64,000 bases of DNA, taken from positions 1 through 64,000 of IMG/VR virus record IMGVR_UViG_3300049729_000226; one strand, given 5' to 3'. Below, piece after piece: positions 37,564-46,292 of the stretch (the first letter of the stretch is position 1; each line of letters opens with the position of its first letter). The DNA comes from a virus. A program made the translations under genes and the position numbers. Under the pieces are notes generated by a model. The model did not search any database and was not told where the DNA came from. It was given only the letters and a program-made list of their open reading frames with translations.

Positions 37564-37591
37564 TCTACGGATATGAAAGGCGGATCGGTTA
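37564..37591 (-). promoter_or_regulatory. bipartite promoter-like element (TAACCGATCCG-N12-GTAGA)
   Basis: The minus strand reads TAACCGATCCG, 12 bases, then GTAGAGAGAGGT, so the right half merges with the ribosome site of the 309-aa gene. The TAA is the stop of the 131-aa gene upstream. Confidence 0.55.
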
Positions 37592-37984
37592 GTGAGACGT
37601 GGCTCTTTTACTGTGCTGATGACGATTGGCAAAGAACAGTCCCAAAGCCTGGATCAACAAGCCCAAACCAGTAAAGTAGTTTCCAATTGTAGCTTGGTCC
37701 AGATGCTGAGTAATTTTTCCCGGAATAGGATCTGGAACCTCTTTCTTGACCTCTGGAGGAGCAACAGACTTCTCCTCCTCAAAGGGAGCAAGAGACTTGT
37801 TGTGTGACTTGAAAACTGGATGGGGTGCTTGGGCTGCAGGGGCAACGATCTTCGCCTTCGCCTTCTGCTCTTCCTGCTTCAAAGCAGTGACAGCCTTGTG
37901 CTCCACGACTGACTTGTAGATACCGAATCCGCAGATTCCAAAAGCCAAGACCGTGCAGGCAATTGCAAGAGTGAGTTTAGACAT
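37589..37984 (-). CDS. membrane-anchored hypothetical protein, 131 aa
   Basis: The N-terminal helix LTLAIACTVLAFGICGFGIYKSVV is a membrane anchor or uncleaved signal. A Lys/Glu/Ala/Pro-rich linker follows, and a second hydrophobic segment (IGNYFTGLGLLIQALGLFFA) with a basic His-rich end. It starts behind GGAGAGATACG. The linker would be periplasmic, in a spanin-like or assembly-factor-like plan, but there is no lipobox or coiled coil to confirm a spanin. Confidence 0.5.
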   Translation of the reverse strand: MSKLTLAIACTVLAFGICGFGIYKSVVEHKAVTALKQEEQKAKAKIVAPAAQAPHPVFKSHNKSLAPFEEEKSVAPPEVKKEVPDPIPGKITQHLDQATIGNYFTGLGLLIQALGLFFANRHQHSKRATSH

Positions 37985-38008
37985 CGTATCTCTCCTTGTA
38001 CTAGAGAT

Positions 38009-38299
38009 TCAAAGTCTGGGTTGGTGGTGAAGATACTGCTTGACCTTCTCACTCTTCTCCAACACTCGTCTATCCACGTCATCATGAGAGATGTCTTCAG
38101 CCTGATACAACAGTGTCACATCCCCGATTTCTCGAACTAGCTGCTCTCGATTCGTACCTCGCACCTGACCTGTTGGATCCCAGCTTTCATAGCCATGGCG
38201 AATGATCTTTCCGATTACTTGCTGAGCCTCTCCCATCTCTTCAGACAGGAGAGCTAGACGTTCAAGTTCAGCCGGTTCGAGTTCGTTGGAAAATTCCAT
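38009..38299 (-). CDS. MazG-like nucleotide pyrophosphohydrolase
   Basis: The product is 96 aa from ATG 38299 behind GAGGTCACT. Helices carry the all-alpha NTP-PPase acids: LALLSEEMGEAQQVIGKIIRHG (E-E-x-x-E) and REQLVREIGDVTLL (E-x-x-D). It would hydrolyse NTPs, dNTPs or a signal nucleotide to the monophosphate. It sits directly after the ribonucleotide reductase gene, consistent with nucleotide-pool control. Confidence 0.7.
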   Translation of the reverse strand: MEFSNELEPAELERLALLSEEMGEAQQVIGKIIRHGYESWDPTGQVRGTNREQLVREIGDVTLLYQAEDISHDDVDRRVLEKSEKVKQYLHHQPRL

Positions 38300-38307
38300 A
38301 GTGACCT

Positions 38308-41300
38308 CTAACTGCATCCAGTTGTTTGTCCACAATCGTTGCACTTTTCACAGGTTCCGGATCTCACCATGTGCATAGATCCGCAAGCACCACAGGAGTT
38401 CCCAGTGAAACCACTGCGCTTGGCTTCACTGGCCTCTGATACGGTTGGCAAACGTGTTTCTTTGTCTACTAACAGCCCCAATGATTTCACCTTTTCCTTG
38501 TCCTCAGGTTTGATGTGGGCAAGGTCATAGCGATCCAGATAGGTGATTGCCAACTCACGGAAGACATAATCCATCAGAGAAGTGGCATTCTTGACATAGC
38601 TGGAACCCTGAACAAATCCAGAAGGTTCAAACTTGGTGAAAGTGAACGCATCCACAAACTCCTCGAGCGGAACGCCGTACTGCAATCCCAGACTGATGGC
38701 GATAGCAAAGCAGTTGAGGAGAGAACGCAAGGTTGCTCCCTCGCGACTGACATCGATGAAGACCTCTCCCAACCTGCCATCCTCGTACTCCCCGGTGTGC
38801 AGATAGAGGGAATGATCGCCAATTTTGGCCTTCTGTACAAATCCATGGCGACGGTATGGTAGACGCTTGCGAAATCCTCGAGCTAATGCTTCTGCCAAGA
38901 CAGCAGCTTTTGTGTCGTTGTTGGCACCGCTGGTGAGCACTTCAACTTCCTTCTCATCCAGGCCCTCCAGCAGCTGCATGTTTGTGGCTAGAGCCTGTGA
39001 CATCTTGGATCCGTCACGATACAGAGCCACTGCTTTGATGCCAAGTTCCCACGCCAACAGATGAATGTCATTGAAGTCTTGTTGAGTAGAGTTGGCCGGG
39101 AGATTTACAGTCTTGCTGATAGCTCCTGAAATGAAGGGTTGAACAGCTGCCATCATCTCCACATGAGCACGTGGAGAGATGAAACGAGTACCATTTTCAC
39201 CACACTTGTTGGCACAATCGAACACGGCCAAGTGAGCATTCTTCAAGGCCGGTGCCCCTTCGATGGTCTTCTCGTTCTCGATGTGCTTGAGGATCTCAAC
39301 CACTTGTTCGTCCGTGTACCCCAAGTTCTTCAAGGCCGGAGGGACAGACTGATTGACTATCTTGAAGTATCCTCCACCGGCCAACTTCTTGAACTTCACC
39401 AGAGCATAGTCAGGTTCCGCTCCCGTCGTGTCGCAATCCATCACCAACCCGATGGTCCCTGTCGGAGCCAAGCAGGTGCTCTGGGCATTCCTCAACCCGA
39501 ATTCCTCAACCTGAGACACTACCTTGTCCCAGATGTCACGAGCCTGAGTGACCAGCTTTCTTGGTCCACGATAGAGAAGTTTCAGACCCACAGGAGTAGT
39601 TGAAAGCCCATCGTATCCAAGCTCTCCATTGTAAGCAGCCGAACGATGGTTCCGCATCACTTTCAAGACAACCTCTCGATTTTCATCATAGCCAGGAAAC
39701 ACTCCCAACTTCTGAGCCAAATCTGAGGATGTCAGGTACGATTCACCTGTCATGATGGCAGTGATGGCCGCAGCCCAGTTTCGGCCGGTCTCACTGTCAT
39801 AAGGAAAGCCCAGCTGCATGAGCATGGCGCCAAGGTTCGCGTATCCCAAGCCCAGGGTGCGGAACTTGTATGACAACTCAGCAATCGAGGGTCCTGGGAA
39901 CTGAGCCATCGTTACAGAAATCTCTAGAGCGATGGTTGTCAAACGGCAGCAATGGCGGAAGGCCTCGACGTTGAACTCTCCGTCTTCCAGGAACTTCACG
40001 AGATTTGAGGAAGCCAGATTGCAGGCAGTGTCATCCAGGAACATGTACTCGCTGTTGTGTATAAACACACCAGAAAAGTTGTCGTGACCATTCACACAAG
40101 ACGGTTTTGACGAAGTGAAAACAGCAAAGTTGTGGGTATTGTCTACCGTACCATCGTAGACGTCTTCATTACCACAGAACTCTACCGAAACAACCGTATG
40201 GTTGAAGTTGACCACGGCCTCTTGTAGTAACTCATCAGTGGGGTACCAACGAACAATAGTGTCTTTTGTGGGAAATTTCTTCACTCCAAGTTGCTTTGCT
40301 ACATCTCGTAGTTCTTCCCAATTTTCTAGAGAAAAAGAAACTCCATTATCTTGAAAAGTTCGAGCAACCTCAGCAATCATACCCTCGATTAAACGCTTCG
40401 AGTGACGTTCTCCAAACATTTGTTTACCAAGTGGAGATCTCTGACATTCAGTACCACAGCAAATCTGATCCTCCAAAATGGTGATGAAATTACCACGGCA
40501 TATAGGGCAGCAACGCTCAAATCGTTCAGCAGTTACTGTACGACCAATATGCCTACCCTCTGATCGCATTTTTGTTTGTGTTTCTCTTATAGATCTACTC
40601 AACTGTTCGTGTTGTTGGTGGTCTTCCCATCTAGAAACTGCAGAATTACTCATATTCTGTTTGGAAACTTCACTGTGCTGTTTTCCAAACATAGGGTTAA
40701 GTTCACCAGTGATTGATTTTGAAATGTTGGCACGCCATTCATCATTCATTAAACGACGGGCTGGATTATTGTCACCAAGCATTGATTCCCGATGCAAAGC
40801 TGCATGATCCTTCGCAGACAATAGCTTGAAATTTTGTGGGTTATCATTCAGAGCATCAAAATCAGAGTGATGAATGTGATAACCTTCCGGTGCTTGACCA
40901 AAAAAGAAATCGTTAATTAAACGATACTGCTGAGCCCAACGAGTACCTCCCCACACATTTCTACGACGCGTGGCTCCTTTTCCATTTTGGATTATGGAAG
41001 AGTGAAAAGGCATAAGAGAATCACCAGGTTGTAGGTCTATAACCTTTCGGTATGAACCATCCCGCAGCATCATAAGTTCGTCGTCAGTAACACGTAGGCT
41101 ACTTCCATCGTCAAACGTAACGCAGAAAATGGGAGCATTAGTTCTTTTAACTCCAATATTCCACATCAATTCTATTGAAGTCTTTTGCGTCCTGTGATTC
41201 CTGGTAAACACAGGCACTTCTGTTCCTACCAAATCTCTAATAGGAACCGCTGTACGACCATCTGCTACAGCCACCAAAGTCTCCCCAGTAACACAGCACG

Positions 41301-42702
41301 GATTGCTGGCATTGATTCTTCCGGAATTCAGACAAGTGTGCCAGTCATTGATGGTCGTGTCGAACTGGATCCCAGGATCTGCACAAAGGAAAGAAGCCCG
41401 GTTGATCTGATCAAACAACTTCTTGGCCTTAAGAGTCTTGGCCACTTCCCCGGTGGTGCGGAAGGTCAGATTCCAGTCCCTGTCCTTTTTGACGGCATGC
41501 ATGAATTCATCTGTGACACGAATTGTGTTGTTGGCATTCATGCCTGAGACTGTCTGGTATGCCTCTCCCTCCCAGTTCAGATCGTACAGAGGAAGATCGT
41601 CAGTGAAGTCAGATTCAGACAAACGAGTCAGACACTGCCCTAGAAATGCTCCAGGCACTCCCATTTTTCTGGCATGGCTGATGACTTTGGCAAGCTCCTT
41701 GTTCTCTTTCGGATTTGCCTTCAAAGCCAAATCTTTGGAAGTGAAGGTGTTGTAAGCCTCCAGCATCTCTCCCCAGATGGTGCGAAGGAGTTGACTGCCA
41801 GCAGCCATTGCAACAACCTTGCGCTCTTCATTCACCTTCCAGTTGATGAAGGCCTCTACATCGGGATGGTCCACATTGAGAACAACCATCTTGGCTGCTC
41901 TGCGGGTGGTTCCTCCAGACTTCACTCCTCCGGCTCCGACGTCTCCCACCTTCAACCAAGACATGAGACCTGAGCTCTTTCCGCCGCCGCTCAAAGGTTC
42001 TCCATATCCACGCAGGGCAGAGAAGTTGGATCCTGTTCCGGAGCCATACTTGAACAAGCGAGCCTCGCGATGGAACAGGTCGAAGATTCCTCCAGGATTG
42101 ACGAGGTCGTCTTTCACTCCCTGAATGAAGCAGGCATGAGGCTGAGGACGCTTGTACGCAGAATCGCTCACGGTCAACTCTTTGGTGCCGTCGTCGACAT
42201 AGTAGTGACCCTGTGGATCTCCCTCAATTCCGTATGCCCAGTACAAGCCGGTATTGAACCACTGAGGGGAATTGGGAGCAACGTACTGCATCACCACCAT
42301 GTAGAGCATCTCGTCGTAGTAGGCTTGGGCGTCTTTCTCTGAAGAGAAGTATCCGTATTCCTCTCCCCACCCAGTCCAGCAACCTACGATTCTATGAGCA
42401 GTCTGTCTCACATCAGTTTCGTAAGTGATCCCATCCGGATGGTCCAGCTTGGAGGCCCACTCGGTGGAGTACTTGCTGTTGTAAAGGGAGTTGGGGTGGT
42501 TGTGATTCACTCCTTGCCGGCGGAAATACTTCTGGGCAAGGATATCCAAGGCAGTCTGAGACCAGGATTCTGGCACGATGACATTGTCGTTCTCAAAAAC
42601 CACAGAATTGTCTGGTCTAACGATGTTGGAGCATCTCCGTATGAAGCTGATGCCCTCTAAAGGCGACTGTCCGGCCTTGGTGAAAATTCGCTTTACCTTC
42701 AT
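38308..42702 (-). CDS. nrdJ: class II (B12-dependent) ribonucleotide reductase with intein
   Basis: The product is 1464 aa from ATG 42702 (AAGGA upstream). N-extein residues 1-469 include GSGTGSNFSALRGYGEPLSGGGKSSGLMSWL and NNTIRVTDEFM. The C-extein continues SEYMFLDDTACNLASSNL, LAPTGTIGLVMDCDTTGAEPDYALVKFKKLAGGG, and ends CGACGSMHMVRSGTCEKCNDCGQTTGCS, the class II tail. The extein totals about 1050 aa. The enzyme reduces ribonucleotides to deoxyribonucleotides using adenosylcobalamin, so it needs no oxygen and no small subunit. The intein must splice to restore NPC-SEY. Confidence 0.92.
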   Translation of the reverse strand: MKVKRIFTKAGQSPLEGISFIRRCSNIVRPDNSVVFENDNVIVPESWSQTALDILAQKYFRRQGVNHNHPNSLYNSKYSTEWASKLDHPDGITYETDVRQTAHRIVGCWTGWGEEYGYFSSEKDAQAYYDEMLYMVVMQYVAPNSPQWFNTGLYWAYGIEGDPQGHYYVDDGTKELTVSDSAYKRPQPHACFIQGVKDDLVNPGGIFDLFHREARLFKYGSGTGSNFSALRGYGEPLSGGGKSSGLMSWLKVGDVGAGGVKSGGTTRRAAKMVVLNVDHPDVEAFINWKVNEERKVVAMAAGSQLLRTIWGEMLEAYNTFTSKDLALKANPKENKELAKVISHARKMGVPGAFLGQCLTRLSESDFTDDLPLYDLNWEGEAYQTVSGMNANNTIRVTDEFMHAVKKDRDWNLTFRTTGEVAKTLKAKKLFDQINRASFLCADPGIQFDTTINDWHTCLNSGRINASNPCCVTGETLVAVADGRTAVPIRDLVGTEVPVFTRNHRTQKTSIELMWNIGVKRTNAPIFCVTFDDGSSLRVTDDELMMLRDGSYRKVIDLQPGDSLMPFHSSIIQNGKGATRRRNVWGGTRWAQQYRLINDFFFGQAPEGYHIHHSDFDALNDNPQNFKLLSAKDHAALHRESMLGDNNPARRLMNDEWRANISKSITGELNPMFGKQHSEVSKQNMSNSAVSRWEDHQQHEQLSRSIRETQTKMRSEGRHIGRTVTAERFERCCPICRGNFITILEDQICCGTECQRSPLGKQMFGERHSKRLIEGMIAEVARTFQDNGVSFSLENWEELRDVAKQLGVKKFPTKDTIVRWYPTDELLQEAVVNFNHTVVSVEFCGNEDVYDGTVDNTHNFAVFTSSKPSCVNGHDNFSGVFIHNSEYMFLDDTACNLASSNLVKFLEDGEFNVEAFRHCCRLTTIALEISVTMAQFPGPSIAELSYKFRTLGLGYANLGAMLMQLGFPYDSETGRNWAAAITAIMTGESYLTSSDLAQKLGVFPGYDENREVVLKVMRNHRSAAYNGELGYDGLSTTPVGLKLLYRGPRKLVTQARDIWDKVVSQVEEFGLRNAQSTCLAPTGTIGLVMDCDTTGAEPDYALVKFKKLAGGGYFKIVNQSVPPALKNLGYTDEQVVEILKHIENEKTIEGAPALKNAHLAVFDCANKCGENGTRFISPRAHVEMMAAVQPFISGAISKTVNLPANSTQQDFNDIHLLAWELGIKAVALYRDGSKMSQALATNMQLLEGLDEKEVEVLTSGANNDTKAAVLAEALARGFRKRLPYRRHGFVQKAKIGDHSLYLHTGEYEDGRLGEVFIDVSREGATLRSLLNCFAIAISLGLQYGVPLEEFVDAFTFTKFEPSGFVQGSSYVKNATSLMDYVFRELAITYLDRYDLAHIKPEDKEKVKSLGLLVDKETRLPTVSEASEAKRSGFTGNSCGACGSMHMVRSGTCEKCNDCGQTTGCS
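40054..41295 (-). mobile_element. intein with HNH homing endonuclease inside nrdJ
   Basis: The 414 residues run from Cys (CVTGETLVAVADGRTAVPI, block A) to the terminal His-Asn of GVFIHN, followed by extein Ser. Block B-like text (FCVTFDDGSSLRVTDDELMM), block F-like VYDGTVDNTHNFAVFTSSKPSCVNGHDNF, and a central HNH module (EGYHIHHSDFDALNDNPQNFKLLSAKDHAALH) with NUMOD and zinc-knuckle parts (CCPICRGN...CCGTEC) are visible. All splicing residues (Cys1, His-Asn, Ser+1) are present, so it should be active. Confidence 0.9.
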
Positions 42703-42887
42703 GCTATTGTGTCCTTGGGTATGGGGGATTTCGAGGGTCAGAAATCGTACGTGATGATTCAATACTCAGCCTATGAAAGATTGGTTACAAGTTACCGATT
42801 ACCAAGGTGGTTACTCACTCGGGTGCGTATTTCTTCATGCGGCGAAAGCATCGCCAAACGCTGGTCTCACTGGTAGGATGGATAAGT
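42703..42887. promoter_or_regulatory. divergent intergenic region between nrdJ and the plus-strand genes
   Basis: Transcription diverges here. Toward nrdJ the minus strand has TAACCAATCTT, about 11 bases, then GTATTGAATC, a loose match to the bipartite family. On the plus side GGTTAC/GTTACC sequences cluster (42782-42815) near TTACCGATTAC. The region may hold two promoters and could include an origin-like repeat cluster; nothing more definite is seen. Confidence 0.35.
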
Positions 42888-44066
42888 ATGTCAACTCCAC
42901 GAAAGCAGTACATTGCTATCAAGAACTGGGATAGGTACCAGTGTGACAGCAAAGGACAAGTCAGAAATACTCCCAGCCCTTGGATTAAGGATTGGTGTAA
43001 TAAGGAAGACGACTATGAATACACACAATTGAATAGTTCTAGAAGGTACACATACGATGCTCTACGGAGATTGCGCGGAAGGTATGGGAAAAATCCAACT
43101 CACGATCTTGAGTACCTTCGCAATCAGTTGTCACTGAAGAAGGGAGATCGTGAAAATCTAGGTCCAACCATCAAGAAACTATGGGAACTCCGACTTGTGG
43201 TAATTGTGTTTTCTGAAATCGGAGATGACTTGCTTGCTGATGATATCGTGCCGGAAGAAGATATCGATTTTGAACAGAAGAGCCCATCGTTAGCCCACGG
43301 TGCGCCCATCGTTAGCCCATCGTTAGCCCACGGTGCGCCCATCGTTAGCCCATCGTTAGCCCACGGTGCGCCCACAACCCTCGATGTAACTTCCATAGAA
43401 CTGCTACCCATTTCCGAGAAGAGAGAAGAGAAAGAAGAAGAAGAAGAGGAAGAGGAAGAGGAAGAGTCTCCACCTCCTCCAGATGATGATTTGATACCTG
43501 GTGAAAGCAGGGAGAACCCTGCACCCCTCTTGTCGTCTTCGTCGAGTTCTTCTCCGGTTGCGTTTGGCGTCGGGCCTTGTCCTCCGGACTTCGATTTTGG
43601 CGCGTACAAGATCCCTATGGATTCCCGCAATTTGCCTCATCCTAGTTTCTGGAATCCTCTTCCGGCTGATTGGAAAGACGGATACCGCGTTTGGAAGAAG
43701 GGGAAGGATGACGAAGCCGAGAAAGCCAGATTCAAGTCAAGGCCTCCAGCTAAGGCTGAAGGCAAGAAAACTTCCGAGTATCAAGCAACTCAGGGAGTTT
43801 TTGATCCTGCTACATACGCCAAGAAGATCGGCAAGTACTCTGCGGAGTTTGTTCACGACCTCTGCAAATGGGAGTGGGATCTTAACGAGGACCATGATCA
43901 CTACTGGTGCTGGATTGTAACTGAAGAGGATCTCATCAAGCAGTTTGACAAGATCATCAAGCACAAGCAGGAGCAAGAGAAGAAGTCTCAATACCAGAAG
44001 AAGGATCCCAAGAAGAAATTCCACCAAACTCTGAAAGGAAACATCAATGACTATAACATCCACTGA
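42888..44066 (+). CDS. replication-organiser-like protein with repeats
   Basis: The product is about 392 aa from ATG 42888. The N-terminus (KQYIAIKNWDRYQCDSKGQ...EDDYEYTQLNSSRRYTYDALRRLRGRYGKNPTHDLEYLRNQL) looks like a winged-helix DNA-binding part of phage replication initiators. Three SPSLAHGAP(IV) repeats, an acidic run and a Pro-rich linker follow. The C-terminal domain (GVFDPATYAKKIGKYSAEFVHDLCKWEWDLNEDH) is helical. It overlaps the DnaC-like loader gene by 20 bases, as initiator and loader pairs often do. Function is inferred from the pair. Confidence 0.55.
   Translation: MSTPRKQYIAIKNWDRYQCDSKGQVRNTPSPWIKDWCNKEDDYEYTQLNSSRRYTYDALRRLRGRYGKNPTHDLEYLRNQLSLKKGDRENLGPTIKKLWELRLVVIVFSEIGDDLLADDIVPEEDIDFEQKSPSLAHGAPIVSPSLAHGAPIVSPSLAHGAPTTLDVTSIELLPISEKREEKEEEEEEEEEEESPPPPDDDLIPGESRENPAPLLSSSSSSSPVAFGVGPCPPDFDFGAYKIPMDSRNLPHPSFWNPLPADWKDGYRVWKKGKDDEAEKARFKSRPPAKAEGKKTSEYQATQGVFDPATYAKKIGKYSAEFVHDLCKWEWDLNEDHDHYWCWIVTEEDLIKQFDKIIKHKQEQEKKSQYQKKDPKKKFHQTLKGNINDYNIH
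43281..43375 (+). repeat. 33-bp in-frame tandem repeat, nearly three units
   Basis: Units begin at 43281, 43314 and 43347 and encode SPSLAHGAPIV twice, then SPSLAHGAP followed by T. The copies are nearly identical at DNA level, suggesting recent expansion, and the repeat length keeps the frame. Confidence 0.9.
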
Positions 44067-44703
44067 GCAACTCGAGCTTAGAAAAGTCGAGAAACGTCGC
44101 ATAGTGACGGATATTCTGACGAAGATTCCTGAACGACATCGGGGTGTATCGTTCAATTCCATCATACCCAAACATCCGAAGATCAAGGTCTCTGATGAAC
44201 GGTGGTCAGAAGTTGTCAAATTGGTCAATGACTGGACCAGTGGTCCCACAATTGACAAGGGAGTGATCCTATTTGGGCCTCCAGCAACAGGTAAGACTAC
44301 TCTACTGGCTGCTATCTTCCTGAGAATTGCTGTCAAACAGGCTTTGTTCAGAGTCGATCACACGGGTCACGGATACAGTCCGTACTGGGTTGATATCGGC
44401 CATTGGTCTGAACAGATGGCAAATTGGAGTAATCCTCCTGCTCTCAATCTTGACTACATGAACACTCTATCGCTCCCGGTTCATCTCTTTCTTGATGAGT
44501 TCGACAAGGTAACCGACAATCCTCCTCGTAGACAAGAGTGCCTGAACACTTTTGTCCGGATTGCCTATGCCAAGACTTGTCCCATGTTTATTGCCACCAA
44601 CCTGACGGTCGCAGAATATCTAGGCATGGATCTGTATGTAGGTCGCAGAATCACCGAAGATGGCGACAATCTGATGATTGACTTGTACAACACAGGACTG
44701 TGA
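44047..44703 (+). CDS. DnaC/IstB-like AAA+ helicase loader
   Basis: The product is 218 aa behind AAAGGAAAC. Walker A is LFGPPATGKTTLLAAIF and Walker B is VHLFLDEFDKV. A sensor I-like MFIATNLT, and VGRRITEDGDNLMIDL near the end with an arginine finger region, follow the AAA+ plan. The N-terminal 60 residues may contact the DnaB-like helicase at 24.5 kb. It follows the organiser-like gene with overlap. Confidence 0.82.
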   Translation: MTITSTEQLELRKVEKRRIVTDILTKIPERHRGVSFNSIIPKHPKIKVSDERWSEVVKLVNDWTSGPTIDKGVILFGPPATGKTTLLAAIFLRIAVKQALFRVDHTGHGYSPYWVDIGHWSEQMANWSNPPALNLDYMNTLSLPVHLFLDEFDKVTDNPPRRQECLNTFVRIAYAKTCPMFIATNLTVAEYLGMDLYVGRRITEDGDNLMIDLYNTGL

Positions 44704-44742
44704 TAGTGAGTCCGAATTGACGGATATCTCCCCACGAGGTAT

Positions 44743-45189
44743 ATGAACACAGTTGAAGTCAAGCTGCTCAAGTACAAATTCACATTCCGGCAACTTGCTT
44801 GGCGAGAGGAGCATGCCATCAAGTTCGAAGGCAAGGATGCTCGAAGAGTACTCCTGTCTTCGGCACTCCACGAGATCTCTGGTCTAGCAGTGACTTCCTA
44901 CGAAGAAGCCTATCGAGTCATCGAGGCTCTCCCAGTTCCTATCCTGAATCGCGTCTTCGTGATGTACAAGGGTGGACTCCCCAATAACCGGGAATTCACC
45001 ACGCTGAATCTCTACCAGGCTCCCTCGCCGCGCTCCTATCAAGAGCAACAGGCCCGGGAGGAGGCTGCCAAAACTCTCAAAGTGGAGTCCAAGTTAGACG
45101 AGGTCGAGGCTAACATCCTCAAAGAAGCTCGTGATGGCAAGGGAGGATTCAAGGGTGCTGTCAAGCTAGAGGAGAAGACCCTTGCCTAA
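44743..45189 (+). CDS. probable tail assembly protein, 148 aa
   Basis: ATG 44743 follows ACGAGGTAT. FTFRQLAWREEHAIKFEGKDARRVLLSSALHEISGLAVTSYEEAYRVIEALPVPILNRVFVMYKGGLPNNREFTTLNLYQAPSP has the plan of tail-assembly chaperone-type proteins that lie upstream of tape-measure genes. The C-terminus is charged. Position and layout support the call; no programmed frameshift site was identified. It overlaps the next gene by 8 bases. Confidence 0.45.
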   Translation: MNTVEVKLLKYKFTFRQLAWREEHAIKFEGKDARRVLLSSALHEISGLAVTSYEEAYRVIEALPVPILNRVFVMYKGGLPNNREFTTLNLYQAPSPRSYQEQQAREEAAKTLKVESKLDEVEANILKEARDGKGGFKGAVKLEEKTLA

Positions 45190-46252
45190 TAAGAGAATCA
45201 CTTCTGGCGTCGAAGCGATGAAGCTCCTGAATGCAGGAGTCTTCCAGCAGGTTCCTCTTGAAATCGTGGACAAGGTCAAGACTCAGGTGAGTCGAGCTTG
45301 CGAGGAGATTCTAGAATGTGGCGCTCGAATTCGTCCTCTTCGAGTGAACGACAAGCAGATTGGATGGGTTCGTGGAGTTCATCTAAGTGAGAGGCGAATT
45401 CTACATCGCTGGCTCTCTGATCCATTGGAATTTCTCACGGAAGTCCTACTGCTTGGAACCTCATTCACACGAGCTCAGATCGAGGAGATGACGTCCATTG
45501 AGATTCGTTCGTTAGCTCGCTTGCTCGCCAGGATGCAAGAGTACGAACTCTCAGTCTATCCCTACATGAGTGCCTACTCTACCACTCTCTCCAGCGAGAA
45601 ACTGTGGCATTCTAGAGGCACAACACTGTCCTCCTACTCGGATAAGATGATTCAACTTCCCAATGGAGGCGTCATGAAGATCCTGGCTCCTCCTGATCAT
45701 GCCAACATTTGGGCAACCCTTTGCACCTATCGGGAGGAGAACAAGGTCAAGATCGAAAGCAATCTCAATGCTTTGATGATCACTCGAGCTTTTGTGGGTA
45801 GCAGAGCTACAACTCATCTTTCGGAAGAGCTCAGACGGGCGTCTCAGAGCCTTCGTCCAGACTTACAAGAGCCTTGGCAGAAGATTGTGAAGCCGGTGCG
45901 TGAGTACAAAGAGGATGGCTGGGCTCACGGCGGTGGCGATTCCATTGAAGAACTCATGAAAGAGATGCATGGCATCGACAGCTTTGACAAACACGAACAA
46001 CTCATGGCGGCCTTCGAGAAACAGCAACGTGAAGCGGCAGAGAAGGAGAAGGATCGCATCGAGGATTTGGTGCGTAAGTATCACAAGGACGAGCCGGTTT
46101 GGGAAGACTCAATGCCAGTCATCTTGTCTGATGCTGAGGTTCGGCACCAGGAGCAGGAACTCAAGAAGAATCGCAAGGTCCTCAACCCGATCGTGCCCTA
46201 TGAATCTCAAACTCCTCAGGAGAGGATCCGCCGGTTCGATCAGAATCGTTAA
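45182..46252 (+). CDS. hypothetical protein in the tail gene block, 356 aa
   Basis: The TTG start at 45182 has GAGGAG upstream and overlaps the preceding stop. It is soluble and helical, with DPLEFLTEVLLLGTSFTRAQIEEMTSIEIRSLARLLARMQEYEL, a middle globular part, and a long charged coiled coil (FDKHEQLMAAFEKQQREAAEKEKDRIEDLVRKYHKDE). Its location before the tape measure suggests a role in tail assembly. No family is recognised. Confidence 0.5.
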   Translation: MPNKRITSGVEAMKLLNAGVFQQVPLEIVDKVKTQVSRACEEILECGARIRPLRVNDKQIGWVRGVHLSERRILHRWLSDPLEFLTEVLLLGTSFTRAQIEEMTSIEIRSLARLLARMQEYELSVYPYMSAYSTTLSSEKLWHSRGTTLSSYSDKMIQLPNGGVMKILAPPDHANIWATLCTYREENKVKIESNLNALMITRAFVGSRATTHLSEELRRASQSLRPDLQEPWQKIVKPVREYKEDGWAHGGGDSIEELMKEMHGIDSFDKHEQLMAAFEKQQREAAEKEKDRIEDLVRKYHKDEPVWEDSMPVILSDAEVRHQEQELKKNRKVLNPIVPYESQTPQERIRRFDQNR

Positions 46253-46292
46253 CGAATTCCGATTTATCAACTCTGACATGGTTTAGTGAGGG

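Noticed and set aside
43124-43630. 168-codon minus-strand frame with GAPWANDGLTM repeats
   Set aside because: The repeats are the reverse reading of the in-frame SPSLAHGAPIV repeat; the plus-strand gene explains the sequence.
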